From: Flavobacterium inviolabile
GTDB lineage: Bacteria; Bacteroidota; Bacteroidia; Flavobacteriales; Flavobacteriaceae
Assembly: GCF_013389455.1 (NCBI RefSeq)
Contig: NZ_CP058278.1
Span: forward strand, 2,108,001-2,172,000
Length of the DNA: 64,000 bases
Reading direction: 5' to 3'
The position numbers and the translations under genes were made by a program. Under the pieces are notes generated by a model. It was not told where the DNA came from, searched no databases, and worked only from the letters and a program-made list of their open reading frames with translations. Below are positions 18,401 to 26,661 of the stretch, in pieces. How positions within the stretch are numbered: the stretch's first letter is position 1; each line of letters starts with the position of its first letter.

Positions 18401-18819
18401 TCGGTATCGGCACTTCCATATACGATATTCATGGATTGTATCATTGCAGCCGATAAACGCCCCTGTATGGTTTCTTTTTCATCCGGGGCATCGTTAATGG
18501 TACGGGTAATCACCCCGCCGGCACTTAAGGTCCAGTTAATCCCGGTCCAGGTTGCTGTCTGGTTCACTTTAACACCAGCCCCTGAATAATTCAGGCTGAC
18601 CGGTACACTTATTTTTCCGGATTTTAAGGTGTATAAAGGAATATTGGCACTAACCATCCCGGTAAATTCATTGATCGGAATGTCGCCGTATTTGGTCAGC
18701 GCATAGGCTTCCGGTGATGGAAGCGTAATTTCCGGAACCTGTGGTTTTCCGGAACCATCCTGTGCCGCAACAGCTGCTGAAAGCATCAGGAATAATAAGG
18801 AGAATACTATATTTTTCAT
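15475..18819 (-). CDS. Large exported YD/SpvB-like partner of the Rhs protein
   Basis: 1114 aa with a signal peptide (MKNIVFSLLFLMLSAAVAAQ). The N-terminal region (ALTKYGDIPINEFTGMVSANIPLY, VSLNYSGAGVKVNQ, GINWTLSAGG) is the conserved start found in Bacteroidota proteins encoded next to Rhs genes and resembles the beta-shell start of SpvB/TcB-type proteins. The C-terminus carries YD-type repeats (TYEYDALLRLKRIKDHDGNVIEEYD). It lies 12 bases upstream of the Rhs gene and 8 bases downstream of the T9SS protein, so the three form one operon. It may complete the Rhs shell or act as a cell-surface adhesin; there is no toxin domain. Confidence 0.8.
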   Translation of the reverse strand: MKNIVFSLLFLMLSAAVAAQDGSGKPQVPEITLPSPEAYALTKYGDIPINEFTGMVSANIPLYTLKSGKISVPVSLNYSGAGVKVNQTATWTGINWTLSAGGVITRTINDAPDEKETIQGRLSAAMIQSMNIVYGSADTETLNKMCFEFRKEWDFKPDMFNFSFPGYSGSFYLDENFIPRVSKLDSNIKVEIVGPEADLKTRFRNHAAFCITTADGVKYYFGGDGATENSFTGTHKENPNAPTGFYLTQIVHPDNGVVYFDYTTSVTGKTVTLSRTETVSKITYEEDALGCTAPAVNTSLVAGITQNTVFNGKTLSKIRAGNNYTEVVFNVANGSTGHYANILNSIEVKEGTTLLHKVNLTYLFPKAPTTSHRFFLTKVEFNKDKNYGTGRKYEQYTLEYNDPTALPDRLSYAQDLAGYYNGVNSNTMVLPKNNDDNWKYYSSALADRNSSFGYAQKGSLKKITYPTGGYTEFEYEPRYAKEYEKQIISMNIWRNDPGRTPKSKTTASNSILGNSIVNPDGSFGFSGAFIDEQIKVDITLTANAQMGHTDRTYIKLTDNTTNTSETKFVVMPDGSQEIGTGNFSYSTSLTFPILKGHVYKLELYNTYVSLVKFDASAAFSYTSNFKQIEDGGIRVKRAVDYTAAAQNAFVKRFYYMPAKDLSKDIFELIPFKTNYLDAVTNHVVLKCCSGTGAILFPKEVNFSTFASSMPNLDVFDQKYEYVTISYGGDNFELGGKEKHFHNQDMSSQQDINPFYNSPFQQERSTYKGNLESVYNGTLLGEAELIKRKDVLYKTNEQSFTYRYDNVYTYGGTTGGLAFAVCENRLKTVQNLDIGIYNLYSRKAELIKKESKNFIEPIPITTGGVNEANYKTVASTQEYQYSLLPGLPLAVKTATSDDTVFTEVRNVYADQPNLLTGLTAAQISACNKLVALNKVSTPVQVKTFRYADNNALPVLMGTQRTLFKSWNNNPNLILPEIIQASKGSEALVDRVVIEEYDTHANMTLAAMVNGPKTKYTYNQLDQVMIKIENYIAPSSGGGGTFPEPDPAAPCTLHQTYPESVISWYQYDPVTHLVTQSINNNCRKTTYEYDALLRLKRIKDHDGNVIEEYDTNYVTN

Positions 18820-18827
18820 GGTAATGA

Positions 18828-20432
18828 CTAATTTTTAACAGGGTTAATCCCTTTAATAACCTTAACAGAATCCGTTTGCAGATTGGTACGGATCTCTACG
18901 ATATAAATCCCTTCGGGATAATGACTCAGATCCACTGGAACAGTCCGGCTATCAATGCTGAATTGTTGAAGCTGTCTCCCGGACAGGTCAAATACCGAAG
19001 CAGTACCGCTTTGAAATTCATAGCCCACTACGATATTGGTAAAGTTTTGTGCCGGATTCGGTAAGGCTTCAATAGCTGATTTCTCCACTTCTTTTTTATA
19101 GCGGTCTTTGAGTTTTACCACCCAGAAATCATTCCCGCCATGTCCGCTGCTTTTGTCGCGGGACGGTTTGCCTTTGGAGGTTCCGGCCAGCAGGTAACCG
19201 CCATCGCGGGTTTCAATCAGTCCGTTCAGGATATCTTCGCCATCACTGCCCACGGTTTTGCTCCAGATTTCTTCGCCTTTGGCATTGATCTTTACCGCTA
19301 TATAATCGTTGATGTCTTTTTTGTCTTTCTTTCCGTCCGATACTTCTGTCCGGGCATAACCGCCAAGGAGCAGCGTACCGTCTTCATTTTCCACTATCGA
19401 GGTCAGCAAATCTACCGCTCCGTAGTTGTAGGTTTCCTGCCAGAGTGTTTGTCCGTTGTCATCCAGACGGACGATCCAGAAATCGGTACCTTTGGTATTC
19501 GCCCGGCTCTTGTCGTTTGAAGGATTGGAATTGGAACTACCACCCAGTACGTAGCCGCCGTTTCGGCTTTGTATCAGCGCACTCAGGTTGTCATCGCCAT
19601 CACCGCCCAGGGTGCGCTGCCATTCGATGGCACCGGCTTTGTCGGTTTTGATGATCCAGTAATCCCCGGTACCGAGGTTGTCGCTCTGCTTGTCGCCCGA
19701 AGCCGGAGAATTGGAATAGCCGCCCAGGATATAGCCGCCGTCTTTGGTTTGTTCCACCGTTTTCAGCTGATCCATATAACGGCCGCCGTAGGTTTTCTGC
19801 CATTCGATCGTTCCGGAAGCATTCAGCTTTACAATCCAGTAGTCTAAGTTACCCTGATTAGCTTCGGTTTTGTCACCGGATTTTCCTGAGGAAGAAGATC
19901 CGCCAACGATATACCCGCCGTCCTTAGTGGGGCTGATGCAGGCCAGCTGTTCCTGACTGCCGCCGCCAATGGTGCGCTGCCATTGCTCATTGCCTTTGGC
20001 ATCGAGCTTAATGATCCAGTAGTCGTCCTGACCGCGGGAATCTTCTTTTTTATCGCCGCCTTTCGGAGAGTTAGACACACCGGCCAGGATAAAACCGCCA
20101 TCGGCTGTGATCCGGGCACTTTGCAGAAAATCGAGTCCGCTGCCGCCAAAGCTTTTTTGCCAGTCGGGACTGCCGTGTTCGTCCATTTTCCAGAGCCAGT
20201 AATCGAAATTGCCACCGGATGGTGTTTGCTTGTTTCCGTTCTTGTCGGAAAGAGAGCTTCCTGCCAGTAAGAAACCATAGTCGGGTGTGGGCACAACATG
20301 GGCTAAAAACTCGGCATGTTTGCCGCCATACGATTTTTCCCAGATGAGGTCCTGGGACTGAACCGTATAGGCACAAAGAAGCAGGGGCAGCAGCGCATAC
20401 AGCCTGCTACCGGTTAAGTAATTTTTTGTCAT
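18828..20432 (-). CDS. T9SS-secreted seven-repeat beta-propeller protein
   Basis: 534 aa. Signal peptide, then seven repeats of about 60 residues with the pattern xxWQKTxGGxxxDxL...DGGYxLxGxSNS...DYWIIKLDxxG (last one ending NDFWVVKLKDR near residue 445), consistent with a seven-bladed propeller. The C-terminal 85 residues (ALPNPAQNFTNIVV, VFDLSGRQLQQF, LSHYPEGIYIVEI) are a type A sorting domain that directs export through the type IX system and surface attachment. It heads the operon with the 1114-aa and Rhs genes, so it may anchor or display them on the cell surface (inference). Confidence 0.88.
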   Translation of the reverse strand: MTKNYLTGSRLYALLPLLLCAYTVQSQDLIWEKSYGGKHAEFLAHVVPTPDYGFLLAGSSLSDKNGNKQTPSGGNFDYWLWKMDEHGSPDWQKSFGGSGLDFLQSARITADGGFILAGVSNSPKGGDKKEDSRGQDDYWIIKLDAKGNEQWQRTIGGGSQEQLACISPTKDGGYIVGGSSSSGKSGDKTEANQGNLDYWIVKLNASGTIEWQKTYGGRYMDQLKTVEQTKDGGYILGGYSNSPASGDKQSDNLGTGDYWIIKTDKAGAIEWQRTLGGDGDDNLSALIQSRNGGYVLGGSSNSNPSNDKSRANTKGTDFWIVRLDDNGQTLWQETYNYGAVDLLTSIVENEDGTLLLGGYARTEVSDGKKDKKDINDYIAVKINAKGEEIWSKTVGSDGEDILNGLIETRDGGYLLAGTSKGKPSRDKSSGHGGNDFWVVKLKDRYKKEVEKSAIEALPNPAQNFTNIVVGYEFQSGTASVFDLSGRQLQQFSIDSRTVPVDLSHYPEGIYIVEIRTNLQTDSVKVIKGINPVKN

Positions 20433-20468
20433 AAAATATTCAATTATAGTTAGTTATAATCTCATTCG

Positions 20469-20476
20469 CAAAGTAA
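20469..20476 (-). promoter_or_regulatory. Possible -7 box for the T9SS/Rhs operon
   Basis: The minus strand reads TTACTTTG (one mismatch to TAnnTTTG) about 37 bases before the ATG at 20432. No good -33 element is visible, so this is tentative. Confidence 0.3.
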
Positions 20477-20711
20477 AAAGAATATTTTAAACACCGGGAA
20501 TGTTTTTCATAAAAAAACAGAATAGTGTTTACTTTTACGATTAATACATTAAAAACCGATTTTAACTATTTATAGTTGAGTGTTTTTTAAGATTTACTTT
20601 TGAAAGTTGTGAGTAATCTGATTTTTATTATTGTTTATTTAATAAGTAAATCGCTATAATTAAGGTGTTTAGCTTTTTTATTGGTTTTTTTAGCGCTGCT
20701 TTTGTCGCAAA

Positions 20712-20732
20712 AAAATGGCATACCGCCATTTT
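20712..20732 (-). terminator. Strong hairpin inside the long gap before the T9SS operon
   Basis: AAAATGGC-ATACC-GCCATTTT. On the minus strand it is followed by T7, the form of an intrinsic terminator, yet no minus-strand gene lies upstream of it before 21725. It may end read-through from the convergent region or act as an attenuator in a long leader. The remaining 20433-20860 sequence is AT-rich with no gene. Confidence 0.45.
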
Positions 20733-20807
20733 ACTTTTAAAAGTTCACGATAAAGACGGTTTGTTTCTATAAGCGTAAGCAAACCTGTTAAAAAGGGTTT
20801 TTTATAG

Positions 20808-20815
20808 TATCTTTG
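20808..20815 (+). promoter_or_regulatory. -7 box for the propeller lipoprotein gene
   Basis: TATCTTTG matches TAnnTTTG and lies 46 bases before the ATG at 20861. No clear -33 TTG is seen at the proper distance. Confidence 0.4.
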
Positions 20816-20860
20816 ATATACCATAGCCGTTTAATAACGATTAACCGTAGTAGTATAGCC

Positions 20861-21742
20861 ATGAAAACGATAAAAATCTCCTTTTTTATTTTAAGTCTGT
20901 CGGTTCTTTTTTGTTGTAATGACCGGAAAGAATTACCCGTTTTGTTCCCATTGCCTAAAAAATTAAAAGAAGTTTCAGGAATCACCACATCCGATTCCGG
21001 GAAGCACCTGTGGGTTATAGAGGACAGCGGCAATAAAAATGAATTGTACCGACTGGATCCGGAAGGGAAGGTCGATCATACGCTGGTTGTGCAGAATGTT
21101 AAAAATACCGACTGGGAAGATTTAACGACCGACGCGGACGGAAATATGTATATTGGTGATTTTGGAAACAACGATAATATCCGCCAGGATCTGGCAATTT
21201 TTAAGGTCAATGCCGGCGATTTAGCGAATACTGCTGTCAATGCCTCTGAGCAGGTCTTTTTTTTCTATCCGGAACAAAAAGAATTTCCGCCTAAAAAAAC
21301 GGAACGGTTTTATGACGTGGAAGGCTTCTTTATTTTTAAGGATAATTTCTACCTGTTTACCAAAAACAGGAGCAAAGGATTTGACGGGACAACCTTTTTA
21401 TACCGCGTACCGAACAAACCGGGGAAACATGCCGCAAAACGCTTGGGAACTTTTAAGACCTGTGATATTTTTAACCATTGTGCGATAACCAGTGCGGCAA
21501 TCAGCCCGGATGGTAAAAAAGTAACCTTGCTGAGTCATACAAAAGTATGGCTGTTTGAAAATTTTAAAGGTGATGCCTTTTTTAATGGAACAATGACCCG
21601 TTTGGAGTTGAATCATATGTCACAAAAAGAAGCCATCACCTTTAAGGATGATCATACGCTTTTAATAGCGGACGAAAGAGTAAAGAAAAACGGAGGGAAT
21701 GTTTATGAGGTTTCGTTAGCGTCCTTAAAAACCAAACCCTAA
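20861..21742 (+). CDS. Beta-propeller lipoprotein (SdiA-regulated/phytase-like type)
   Basis: 293 aa from the ATG at 20861; the longer frame from 20813 would put 16 polar residues before the signal and run over the -7 box. MKTIKISFFILSLSVLFCC is a lipoprotein signal. The mature part (EVSGITTSDSGKHLWVIEDSGN, LYRLDPEGKV, NTDWEDLTTDADGNMYIGDFGNN, RFYDVEGFF) has the repeated blade motifs of SdiA-regulated or esterase-like phytase propellers. Convergent with the phosphatase gene, with the last 18 bases overlapping. Confidence 0.7.
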   Translation: MKTIKISFFILSLSVLFCCNDRKELPVLFPLPKKLKEVSGITTSDSGKHLWVIEDSGNKNELYRLDPEGKVDHTLVVQNVKNTDWEDLTTDADGNMYIGDFGNNDNIRQDLAIFKVNAGDLANTAVNASEQVFFFYPEQKEFPPKKTERFYDVEGFFIFKDNFYLFTKNRSKGFDGTTFLYRVPNKPGKHAAKRLGTFKTCDIFNHCAITSAAISPDGKKVTLLSHTKVWLFENFKGDAFFNGTMTRLELNHMSQKEAITFKDDHTLLIADERVKKNGGNVYEVSLASLKTKP

Positions 21743-24700
21743 ACCAAACGCAATCCGGCCGTCTTCATTACTTCTGAAATAGGTTACCCGGGCGGTAATC
21801 ACGTTTAATCCGTTAATCCAGATACCGCCACCGTAGGAATTGTGCCATTTGTCCGAATTTTGTCCGTCCAGCCAGACACGGCCGTAGTCAAAACCGCCAA
21901 TGATACCATAGGTCATCGGGATAATGCTTTTTCGGATTTTACCCACGCTCAGGCGCAAATCGGAACTTTGGTAAAAAGCCTGTTTCCCTAAGAAACGTTC
22001 GTTCCGGAATCCTCTGATGTCATGGTCGCCGCCAATGGTTGCTCCCTGGTAAAATTCATAATTGCCATTCAGCAGGAACTTTCCTTTCAGGATAGTTGCC
22101 AGCACCAGCTTGCCTTTGGTATCGATTTTATGGTTAAAATTGATCTTGCTTTCAATAGAAGGGAAGTTCCGGTTCGTTTCGGAAAGGTTCATCTTCCAGC
22201 TTCCCAAAACAGAGAATCCCATTCCCATTGTCGGGTTCGAAGGATTGTCGTAATTCTCAAAACTATAGCTAACGTTCAGGCCGCCAAACTGCAGGTTTTC
22301 GAATACTTTCGGATTAATAACACCCGGAATATTAATGTAACGGTTTTGAGTATCTTCCACCTCAATGTTTTCAAAAGTCGCTTCAATCTTAATATCGCTG
22401 CCGTTTCTGCCTATTTTTCGCAATGCCGGTGCCGCTTTATAGGACTGGATACGCACACGGTTGTAATCCATTCCCAATGCCTCATCGTTATTAACCGTTT
22501 CGTTACCGTAACCAAAATGGTTGATCGCAAAATTCGGGCTCGTAAAACGGGCTTCCAGTTCAAACTGCCAGTCCCGGATAACTTTGGTTACCACCGCATT
22601 ATATGTTAGCTCAAAACCGTGTGTGGCAAAGTAATAATTCGCTTTAAAACCGTGCATACTCGAAAACGGAGCCCTGTTGAATCCGTTAACGGTATAGGAA
22701 CCCACCATGCCTAATTTAAGCCCGTCATCGGGGTTGTAGCCAATTGTAGGCAGGCTGTTGAAAGCACTGTATTTCGGTTTTTTGTAATCGTAGGTATTGA
22801 TCTCGTAATCATCCGTTAGAAACTTTCGGGTCTTTTTGTCTACCGTATAAGTGTTTTCTTTTGATTTGAAATCGTAAACAATAACCTTTTTACCGTTTTC
22901 AATCTGGTAGGTATCGTGATTCTGACCGCCCAACAAACGAAGCTTAATCGCTGATTTACCGCTGCCTTTCACCTCGAAAATATCGTCGTCGTCCAGACCG
23001 TAAACCCATATCTCTTTGGTTTCGTCCGGAGTGTAGGTTTTGGTGTTTGTCACTTCTTCGCCGTCTTTCTTCATGCGCGACGTGATGATGGTTATCTCAC
23101 CGTCTTTGCTCCTGTCAATAAGGAATTTGTCTTTTTTATCGGTACCCACTACCAGAACGGTTTTGTGCAGTACTTTGTAATATTCGGAGGCATATTTTTC
23201 CAGATGTGTCCGTCTTACTTTTAATTTTTGCTTGATCTCGTCAATCGCGGCATCCTGAACTTCCTGCGGCAAATTGGAAAAAGCGGTATCGATATCCTGA
23301 TCCGTTAAATGCGCACTGATGTAACGCGCCTGTTCGATCCAGTCCTTTTCGGTGGCATTAACCACAAAGGCAAGATCCATCGGGTAAGGTTCCATGTTGA
23401 ACCATTTGACGCTTCTGATGTCTTCGCTGTAACCCTGCATGTGGCGTAAAGCCGGAATGCGCATTAAAGGCGATAGCACCGCACCGTCATATTTGCCGAA
23501 TGCCTGGTCGCGGTCACGCGGGATCGGGCGGTAAACAACCGAATTACCTTCCTTGTTTTCGGCCCATCGCCACTGGTCGCTGTGGCGGTCCCAGTCGCCA
23601 ATAAGCATATCAAACAAACGGGCTTTTATATATTCCTTTTCGTTGATTTTATATTTCTCGTCTTTTTTCAGATTCTTTAAAACATCATCGGTGCTCACAA
23701 TAGCATCCGATTTTCCGAAGCTTTCCAGATCCGTATGTCCGTCGCTCGGACGTTCTTCCACCATATAGAGCTCATCTCCAAAATTGTCGTTGAAACGGCC
23801 CAGGCTTTGTTGTTTCGGTATATAAAACAGCTTCGGATTGGTATAGCTGACGCCGACAGGTCTGGCAAGATTGCCCACCATAAACGGAATATAAGGATGT
23901 GAAGAGGTATAGAAATCCAGTAAAAACGTTTCGGCAAAAGTATCTTCAAAATCATTCTGAACGAACTGGTCCTTAAAAGCGACTGCCTGTAAAAAACGGG
24001 AAGCACTCTTTTTTAAGGCTCGCATTACAAATTCTTTTCCGTCCTTATCTTTTAAACGCAATGATTTCGACTGGTGTCCGCCGCCGGCTCTCACCGGGGT
24101 TAATCCGCCATATAAAGTATCCAGGGTAGCATTGCTGGCAGTGATCGGAAGGCTGTAATATTCACGGTAGTGTTTTCCCCATAAAAAGCTGTAAAACCCG
24201 CTTTTTGACGTCATTTTTTCAGAATAGATGGCTGCTTTTGTAAACGGAGGAAAGGTTGCCGGATAGGCAGCTGTTTTCGCTTCCGGTTTTGGGGTAATGA
24301 TATTTTGCTGGTATAAAACCGTATTCTGTTTGTCGAAGAAAGTCAGCACCGCACTTCCGTTTTTATGAAAATCCAGTTTGGCAAAACCGTTGCCGCCATA
24401 AGAGAAATCATTCGGGAAAATGGCACGTGCCGCTTCATTTTTAGAACCGGCACCACTGATGATCTGTTTGATATTGTCATTTTCAATATACTGCAGGTTG
24501 TGGTCGTGTCCGGAAACGACCAGTACATTGTCCTGTCCCTGAATTAACGCTTTGATCCGTTTGGTTAAGGCGGTATATTGCTTGTTTTGAATGTCCTGCG
24601 GACTGATTCCGGAAGTTTTCCGGATCAGGTTAATCAGCGAACCAACAAAAGGAAGCGGGATGTCTTTTTCAAGCGGATAGAGTTCTTTTCGCAAGGAAAA

Positions 24701-25447
24701 CTGACCGCCATGGGAACCGTTGCTCATTAACGGATGGTGGATGGCCAGTACTACCGTTTTATCCTGGTGCTTGTTTAAAAGGCTTTCCAGTTCTTCAAAA
24801 AAATCCTCACGGGTTTTAATGTTGCAGTTGTCGTTAATGGTCGGGTGCTCGTCCCAGTTTTCCAGATACCATTCGCTGTCAACCGCAATTACCGTAATCA
24901 GGTCGTTGATTTTCAGGTTGTCAATCGGGCAGCCTTTTCGGGGAAGAAAGCCTTTTTTGTCGTTAAGGTAGTCGGCAACATATTTTTCCTGTCTTTCCAG
25001 TCCTTTTACACCGCTGTACCAATCGTGGTTTCCGGGAATAAAAACCGTTTTTCCGGCAAAGCTTCCGGAAAGTTTCAGCTGGTTGTCCAGTTTCAGTTTT
25101 GCCAGTTCCTGCGCCGCCGCATCCTGAGAATCGGGGAATCCGTACGGATAAATATTGTCGCCTAAAAAGAGTAGGGTAGTATTTTTATCGGCTTTTTGCA
25201 GCTGCCCGTTTAAAGAAAGGAGTGTTTGTTTTCCGCTTTCTTCATCGGCATTTCCGGCATCGCCCACCAGAAAAAGGGTATGGGCAATGTCCCCGGTTTC
25301 CGTTGTTTCGGGACGAACCGGATGGGCAATGTTTTTACCGGTTTGAATTGTGTGAGTAGCGCATGACTGAAATAATAATAGGAGCAGGATATACTTAACT
25401 AACGTATTATTTCGTTTCTTATAAATGCTTAACCAAAACAATTTCAT
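21725..25447 (-). CDS. Calcineurin-like phosphatase fused to a BamA/TamA-type outer-membrane barrel
   Basis: 1240 aa. After a lipoprotein-like signal (LLLLLFQSC) residues about 45-370 form a metallophosphatase domain with all five blocks: LVGDAGN, FLGDNIYPYG, IPGNHDWYSG, LAIHHPLMSNGSHGG and VSGHDHNLQYI. A middle region of about 450 residues (RDRDQAFGKYDGAVLSP, LLGGQNHDTYQIENG) follows, and the last 350 residues are a surface-antigen barrel with GGDHDIRGFRNERFLGKQ, the lid-loop motif of Omp85 proteins, ending AFGLGFGF. It could be a surface or periplasmic phosphatase carried on its own barrel. This fusion is known from Bacteroidota but its substrate is not. It is divergent from the HD-Pycsar gene with only 25 bp between the starts. 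Confidence 0.85.
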   Translation of the reverse strand: MKLFWLSIYKKRNNTLVKYILLLLLFQSCATHTIQTGKNIAHPVRPETTETGDIAHTLFLVGDAGNADEESGKQTLLSLNGQLQKADKNTTLLFLGDNIYPYGFPDSQDAAAQELAKLKLDNQLKLSGSFAGKTVFIPGNHDWYSGVKGLERQEKYVADYLNDKKGFLPRKGCPIDNLKINDLITVIAVDSEWYLENWDEHPTINDNCNIKTREDFFEELESLLNKHQDKTVVLAIHHPLMSNGSHGGQFSLRKELYPLEKDIPLPFVGSLINLIRKTSGISPQDIQNKQYTALTKRIKALIQGQDNVLVVSGHDHNLQYIENDNIKQIISGAGSKNEAARAIFPNDFSYGGNGFAKLDFHKNGSAVLTFFDKQNTVLYQQNIITPKPEAKTAAYPATFPPFTKAAIYSEKMTSKSGFYSFLWGKHYREYYSLPITASNATLDTLYGGLTPVRAGGGHQSKSLRLKDKDGKEFVMRALKKSASRFLQAVAFKDQFVQNDFEDTFAETFLLDFYTSSHPYIPFMVGNLARPVGVSYTNPKLFYIPKQQSLGRFNDNFGDELYMVEERPSDGHTDLESFGKSDAIVSTDDVLKNLKKDEKYKINEKEYIKARLFDMLIGDWDRHSDQWRWAENKEGNSVVYRPIPRDRDQAFGKYDGAVLSPLMRIPALRHMQGYSEDIRSVKWFNMEPYPMDLAFVVNATEKDWIEQARYISAHLTDQDIDTAFSNLPQEVQDAAIDEIKQKLKVRRTHLEKYASEYYKVLHKTVLVVGTDKKDKFLIDRSKDGEITIITSRMKKDGEEVTNTKTYTPDETKEIWVYGLDDDDIFEVKGSGKSAIKLRLLGGQNHDTYQIENGKKVIVYDFKSKENTYTVDKKTRKFLTDDYEINTYDYKKPKYSAFNSLPTIGYNPDDGLKLGMVGSYTVNGFNRAPFSSMHGFKANYYFATHGFELTYNAVVTKVIRDWQFELEARFTSPNFAINHFGYGNETVNNDEALGMDYNRVRIQSYKAAPALRKIGRNGSDIKIEATFENIEVEDTQNRYINIPGVINPKVFENLQFGGLNVSYSFENYDNPSNPTMGMGFSVLGSWKMNLSETNRNFPSIESKINFNHKIDTKGKLVLATILKGKFLLNGNYEFYQGATIGGDHDIRGFRNERFLGKQAFYQSSDLRLSVGKIRKSIIPMTYGIIGGFDYGRVWLDGQNSDKWHNSYGGGIWINGLNVITARVTYFRSNEDGRIAFGLGFGF

Positions 25448-25472
25448 AATTTAGAGGTGTAAAAATTAGCTT

Positions 25473-26660
25473 ATGAATATTACAGAACAGGCGGAAAATT
25501 TTGTTTTCGCCCTACTCAAAGATAAACTTTCTATTTCATATACTTACCATAATTTTAATCATACATTACGGGTGGTAGCTGCTGCAAAGCAATTAATTGA
25601 TAATGAAAAAGTTGACGCCGGTACAGCGGAGCAAATAATCATAGCCGCATGGTTTCACGATACAGGCTATGTGAAGGGATGTAATGAACATGAAGAATGC
25701 GGAACCGGCATTGCCGGGAAATTTCTGAAAGAACAGGGTAAGGACGATGCTTATATTGAAGCGGTAAAAGCGATTATCCGGGTTACCAAAATAGATAATG
25801 AACCGGAAAATCTGGTACAGAAAATCATTAAAGATGCCGATTATTATCATTTTGCGGCCGACAATTATCTGGAATTGAGCGATTTGCTTCGGGAAGAATG
25901 GAAACTGACCGAAAACAGGGTTTTTACCGATCTGGAATGGGCGATGGGAAACCGGAAAATGATGGTGCAGAGCCATCGTTATTATACGGATTATGCAAAA
26001 GAACACTGGCAGCCTAAAAAGGAAAGCAACATTATTGCCTGTCAGCGGATCATTCAGAAACTGACCGAAGAAAAAGCGGATTCCAAATCCAGCATCAAGA
26101 AAAAAAAGCTGGAAAAACTGGAACGGCCGGAACGCGGTATCGATACAATGTTTCGCGTAACACTGAACAATCACACCCGCCTTAGCGATATTGCCGACAG
26201 TAAAGCGAATATACTGCTATCGGTAAATGCAATCATTATCTCGGTTGCTCTTTCCACTCTGGTGCCCAAACTGGACAGCCCGAGCAATGCGCATTTGATC
26301 ATACCAACGTTTACGATGATCGTGTTCAGCGTACTGTCGATCATTTTTGCCATTTTGTCCACACGTCCCAAAGTGACCAGCGGGACTTTTACCCGTAAGG
26401 ATATTGAAGATAAAAAAGTGAACTTACTGTTTTTCGGGAATTTTTATAAAATGCCGATTGACGAATATATCTGGGCCATGAATGTCATGATGAAAGACCG
26501 GGATTATTTGTACAATTCGATGATAAAAGACTTGTATTACCTGGGATTGGTACTGGATAGAAAATACAAATTACTGCGTATTACCTATACCATTTTCATG
26601 ATCGGAATTATTTTCTCGGTAATCGTGTTTGTTCTTGCTTTCCGTTCGCTTGGCGTCTGA
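25473..26660 (+). CDS. HD phosphohydrolase fused to a Pycsar-effector-like membrane module
   Basis: 395 aa. Residues 1-160 are an HD domain with H30 (NFNHTLRV), H62-D63 (AWFHDTGY) and D121 or D123 (IIKDADYYH), the metal-binding set. From about residue 218 the sequence RGIDTMFRVTLNNHTRLSDIADSKANILLSVNAI... is that of the Pycsar effector/DUF5706 family, with membrane helices near 243-262, 272-292 and 370-392. In Pycsar defence, a cyclase makes cCMP or cUMP and the membrane effector damages the membrane. No cyclase gene is present here, and the fused HD domain could degrade the nucleotide; a housekeeping nucleotide-signalling role is as likely as defence. Convergent with the GAF gene, with one base between the stops. 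Confidence 0.82.
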   Translation: MNITEQAENFVFALLKDKLSISYTYHNFNHTLRVVAAAKQLIDNEKVDAGTAEQIIIAAWFHDTGYVKGCNEHEECGTGIAGKFLKEQGKDDAYIEAVKAIIRVTKIDNEPENLVQKIIKDADYYHFAADNYLELSDLLREEWKLTENRVFTDLEWAMGNRKMMVQSHRYYTDYAKEHWQPKKESNIIACQRIIQKLTEEKADSKSSIKKKKLEKLERPERGIDTMFRVTLNNHTRLSDIADSKANILLSVNAIIISVALSTLVPKLDSPSNAHLIIPTFTMIVFSVLSIIFAILSTRPKVTSGTFTRKDIEDKKVNLLFFGNFYKMPIDEYIWAMNVMMKDRDYLYNSMIKDLYYLGLVLDRKYKLLRITYTIFMIGIIFSVIVFVLAFRSLGV

Positions 26661-26661
26661 A

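Noticed and set aside
3012..20432. Prophage or integrative element explanation for the AT-rich region
   Set aside because: No integrase, phage structural gene, attachment repeats or conjugation gene; all features fit an Rhs locus.
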